Of a stretch of 16,214 nucleotides of DNA, positions 14,562 through 16,214 are shown in pieces (position 1 is the first letter of the stretch; each line of letters starts with the position of its first letter). The translations under genes and the position numbers were made by a program. Where the stretch lies: assembly GCA_900556965.1 (NCBI GenBank), contig USQV01000003.1, forward strand, positions 1-16,214, read 5' to 3'. The DNA is from an uncultured Clostridium sp. Lineage in GTDB: Bacteria > Bacillota_A > Clostridia > Lachnospirales > Lachnospiraceae. A model generated the notes under the pieces. The model did not search any database and was not told where the DNA came from. It was given only the letters and a program-made list of their open reading frames with translations.

Positions 14562-15545
14562 ATGAAAAGTTATATTGTTTTTGATCTGGAATGGAATCAG
14601 AGCTCCGCGGGGAAAGAAGCGTCCCTTGACCATCTTCCATTCGAGATATTTGAGATCGGAGCCGTAAAATTAAATGAAAATATGGAAAAGCTGTCGGAAT
14701 TTCACCGTCTGATCCGTCCCTGCGTATACCGCCAGATGCATTTTGCGATCTCTGAGGTAACGCATGTAACGATGGATGAGCTTATCCACCGGGGAGAGCC
14801 GTTTAAACAGGTTATGGAGAGCTTTCTTGAATGGTGCGGCGACGACTATATTTTTTGCACATGGGGCAGTATGGATCTGACAGAGCTGCAGAGAAATATG
14901 ATATATCACGGAATGGAGATCCCGTTTGCGAGTCCGCTCCTGTTTTATGATGTGCAGAAATTATACAGCCGCCTTTATTCTGATGGAAAAACAAGGGAAT
15001 CCTTAGATGTGGCAGTGAATTTTTTCGGTCTTGAAGCCAATGTCCCGTTCCATCGGGCGCTGGAGGATGCCGAGTATACAGGAGGGGTCTTGCAGAGGCT
15101 TGATATGGATCAGGTCGGGGAATACGTTTCCGTGGATTATTACCGGATCCCACAGTGCAGGGAAGAAGAATTTACTCTTGTATTTCCGGATTATTCCAAG
15201 TTTGTTTCCAGAGGCTTTGCAACAAAAGAGGACGCAATGAGTGACAAACAGGTCACGGATATGGTTTGTTATAAATGTCGGAGAATGCTGAGAAAGAAGA
15301 TCCGCTGGTTTTCGTATGGGCAGCGGTTTTATCTTTGCCTTGCAGCCTGTCCGGAGCATGGACCGGTGAAGGGAAAGATCAGGATGAAGCGCTCCGAGGA
15401 CGGCTCTGTCTTCGCAATCAAGACACAAAAGATCGTGAACAGCGAAGGAGCGGAGCTGATCGCCAGAAAGAAGGAGGATACAAAGCTCCGCCGTGCGGAG
15501 CGGGAAAAAGCGAAGAAAAGAGTAAGACAGAATACAGAAGCGTAG
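14562..15545 (+). CDS. DEDDh-type 3'-5' exonuclease with C-terminal cysteine cluster
   Basis: A 327-residue protein. Residues 1 to about 190 are a DnaQ-like 3'-5' exonuclease with all five active-site residues: D8 and E10 (FDLEWN), D105 (WGSMDL), H164 and D169 (HRALEDAEYT). It is near the KapD/ERI-1 type of exonuclease; the substrate (RNA or DNA) is not clear. The C-terminal third has a CX2C (C236, C239) and a CX3C (C259, C263), which could bind zinc, then a strongly basic tail that would favour nucleic acid binding. The start is fixed because the catalytic FDLEWN begins at residue 7, and no start codon lies in frame just upstream. No ribosome binding site precedes the ATG, consistent with leaderless translation. 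A terminator follows. Confidence 0.87.
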   Translation: MKSYIVFDLEWNQSSAGKEASLDHLPFEIFEIGAVKLNENMEKLSEFHRLIRPCVYRQMHFAISEVTHVTMDELIHRGEPFKQVMESFLEWCGDDYIFCTWGSMDLTELQRNMIYHGMEIPFASPLLFYDVQKLYSRLYSDGKTRESLDVAVNFFGLEANVPFHRALEDAEYTGGVLQRLDMDQVGEYVSVDYYRIPQCREEEFTLVFPDYSKFVSRGFATKEDAMSDKQVTDMVCYKCRRMLRKKIRWFSYGQRFYLCLAACPEHGPVKGKIRMKRSEDGSVFAIKTQKIVNSEGAELIARKKEDTKLRRAEREKAKKRVRQNTEA

Positions 15546-15570
15546 AACTTCGCTTCATCGGATATAAGAA

Positions 15571-15618
15571 TGAGGGCATCGCAGATCATCAGCCTTTGCG
15601 GTGTCCTCACTGTTTTTT
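15571..15618 (+). terminator. Intrinsic terminator after the exonuclease gene
   Basis: The arms 15571-15584 and 15596-15609 pair over 14 positions, three of them G-U wobbles, with an 11-base loop. Three bases later come six T's (15613-15618). In the minus direction the wobbles become A-C mismatches, so it works only on the plus strand. Confidence 0.8.
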
Positions 15619-15626
15619 CATCGAAA

Positions 15627-16214
15627 CTATTTTCGTCGGAAGCGATCCCGGAAGCCGGGCTTTTTATAAGTCGACCGGGAGCGGATATGATCTTCCATTA
15701 TCTTGTCAAATTCTGTGGTAGAATAGCCCCATCTCTTTAAGCGGTTTTCACGGCGCTGCTGGCGCAGGATCCGCTCATTTCGTTCTCTGTGTTCCCGAAA
15801 AGCAAGGATCCCGAAGATAAGGGCGGCAACTGCACCCAGTCCGGCGGCTGCGATCAGTACCTTCTTTAAAATGGGAGGAAGCTTTGGTTTTACGGTGTTG
15901 TCAGAGCTTTTTTTGATTTCGGCTTCCTCTGTCTGGAGGGGGGCATCTGTTTCTGCCGCAGAGGTCTCCTTGGTAAAGGCAGAGGTCTCCTCGGTAGAGG
16001 CAGACGGATCATCAGGCAGAGTGTAGCCGGGCTCCCTTATGGCCTCCAAATAGGCTTGTCCGATCTTTTTATCCCCATACATGTATTCAATACAGGCGAT
16101 CGCAGAATCGGGGGCAGTACCGGTCAGCTCGTAGTCCAGAGTGGAGGTCACATCGGAAAAATCTCCCTCGGCGGGGAGTGTGACGACACTGTTTTTGTTG
16201 ACGGAGAGCCGGAG
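15627..16214 (-). CDS. C-terminal part of a membrane-anchored protein, probably a D-Ala-D-Ala carboxypeptidase (5' end outside the window)
   Basis: The frame is open to the right edge, so this is the last 195 residues of a longer protein. A GTG at 16151 is not a convincing start, because coding-like sequence continues upstream (VTLPAEGDFSDV). The first 70 or so visible residues (TLPAEGDF, IEYMYGDKKIGQAYL) resemble the all-beta C-terminal domain of DacA/DacF-type penicillin-binding proteins, which trim cell-wall peptides. A Ser/Thr/Glu-rich linker follows. Then comes one hydrophobic membrane helix (about VLIAAAGLGAVAALIFGILAF) and a strongly basic cytoplasmic tail. The catalytic domain is not in view, so the name is an inference from the tail. 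It converges on the exonuclease gene. Confidence 0.6.
   Translation of the reverse strand, partial: LRLSVNKNSVVTLPAEGDFSDVTSTLDYELTGTAPDSAIACIEYMYGDKKIGQAYLEAIREPGYTLPDDPSASTEETSAFTKETSAAETDAPLQTEEAEIKKSSDNTVKPKLPPILKKVLIAAAGLGAVAALIFGILAFREHRERNERILRQQRRENRLKRWGYSTTEFDKIMEDHIRSRSTYKKPGFRDRFRRK

Noticed and set aside
15647..15665. CCCGG/CCGGG hairpin with T run as a second plus-strand terminator
   Set aside because: Only five base pairs and within the coding end of the minus-strand gene; the stronger terminator at 15571-15618 is sufficient.

Overview
This window looks like a chromosomal segment of a clostridial Firmicute, most likely a Lachnospiraceae-type gut anaerobe. That is inferred from strong AGGAGG-like ribosome binding sites, sigma-A promoters, moderate GC with AT-rich gaps, a GTG start, and protein sequences close to clostridial families. 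No tRNA, rRNA, CRISPR array or complete insertion sequence was seen.

Left edge (1-648): a small truncated reading frame ends at 59. Facing it on the minus strand is a compact RNA gene (about 200 to 57) with a perfect TATAAT box, several hairpins and a classic intrinsic terminator. This resembles the 3' half of a type I toxin-antitoxin module. An AT-rich stretch without a supported gene follows.

Housekeeping block (649-5406): a sigma-A promoter drives mgtE (magnesium transport), probably followed in the same transcript by ptsI (enzyme I of the phosphotransferase system). After a possible repeat remnant comes a PatB/MalY-type C-S lyase with its own promoter. It ends in a terminator shared with the convergent next gene.

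Acid-sugar block (5404-13572), the most interesting part. A fused four-carbon acid-sugar kinase plus class II aldolase/decarboxylase (OtnK-OtnC type) lies on the minus strand. Divergent from it are a PrpR-type sigma-54 activator, then a GntP-family permease, a zinc alcohol dehydrogenase and a SAF-domain oxidoreductase. Both the fusion gene and the permease operon have textbook -24/-12 sigma-54 promoters. Both upstream regions carry the same TGTTGCA / TGCAACA half-sites, and one lies inside the activator's own sigma-A promoter. The inferred scheme is: GntP imports a tetronate-like acid sugar, the two dehydrogenases oxidise or rearrange it, and the fusion protein phosphorylates and decarboxylates it, giving dihydroxyacetone phosphate if the chemistry follows the known OtnK/OtnC route. 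The usual LtnD dehydrogenase and OtnI isomerase are absent from the window, so the two dehydrogenases may define a variant pathway.

Right block (13588-16214): an HD-domain hydrolase and a VOC/glyoxalase protein form a small minus-strand operon. It is divergent from a DEDDh exonuclease that appears to be translated from a leaderless mRNA. A good terminator follows, then the 3' part of a membrane-anchored protein that resembles the C-terminus of a D-Ala-D-Ala carboxypeptidase and runs off the window.
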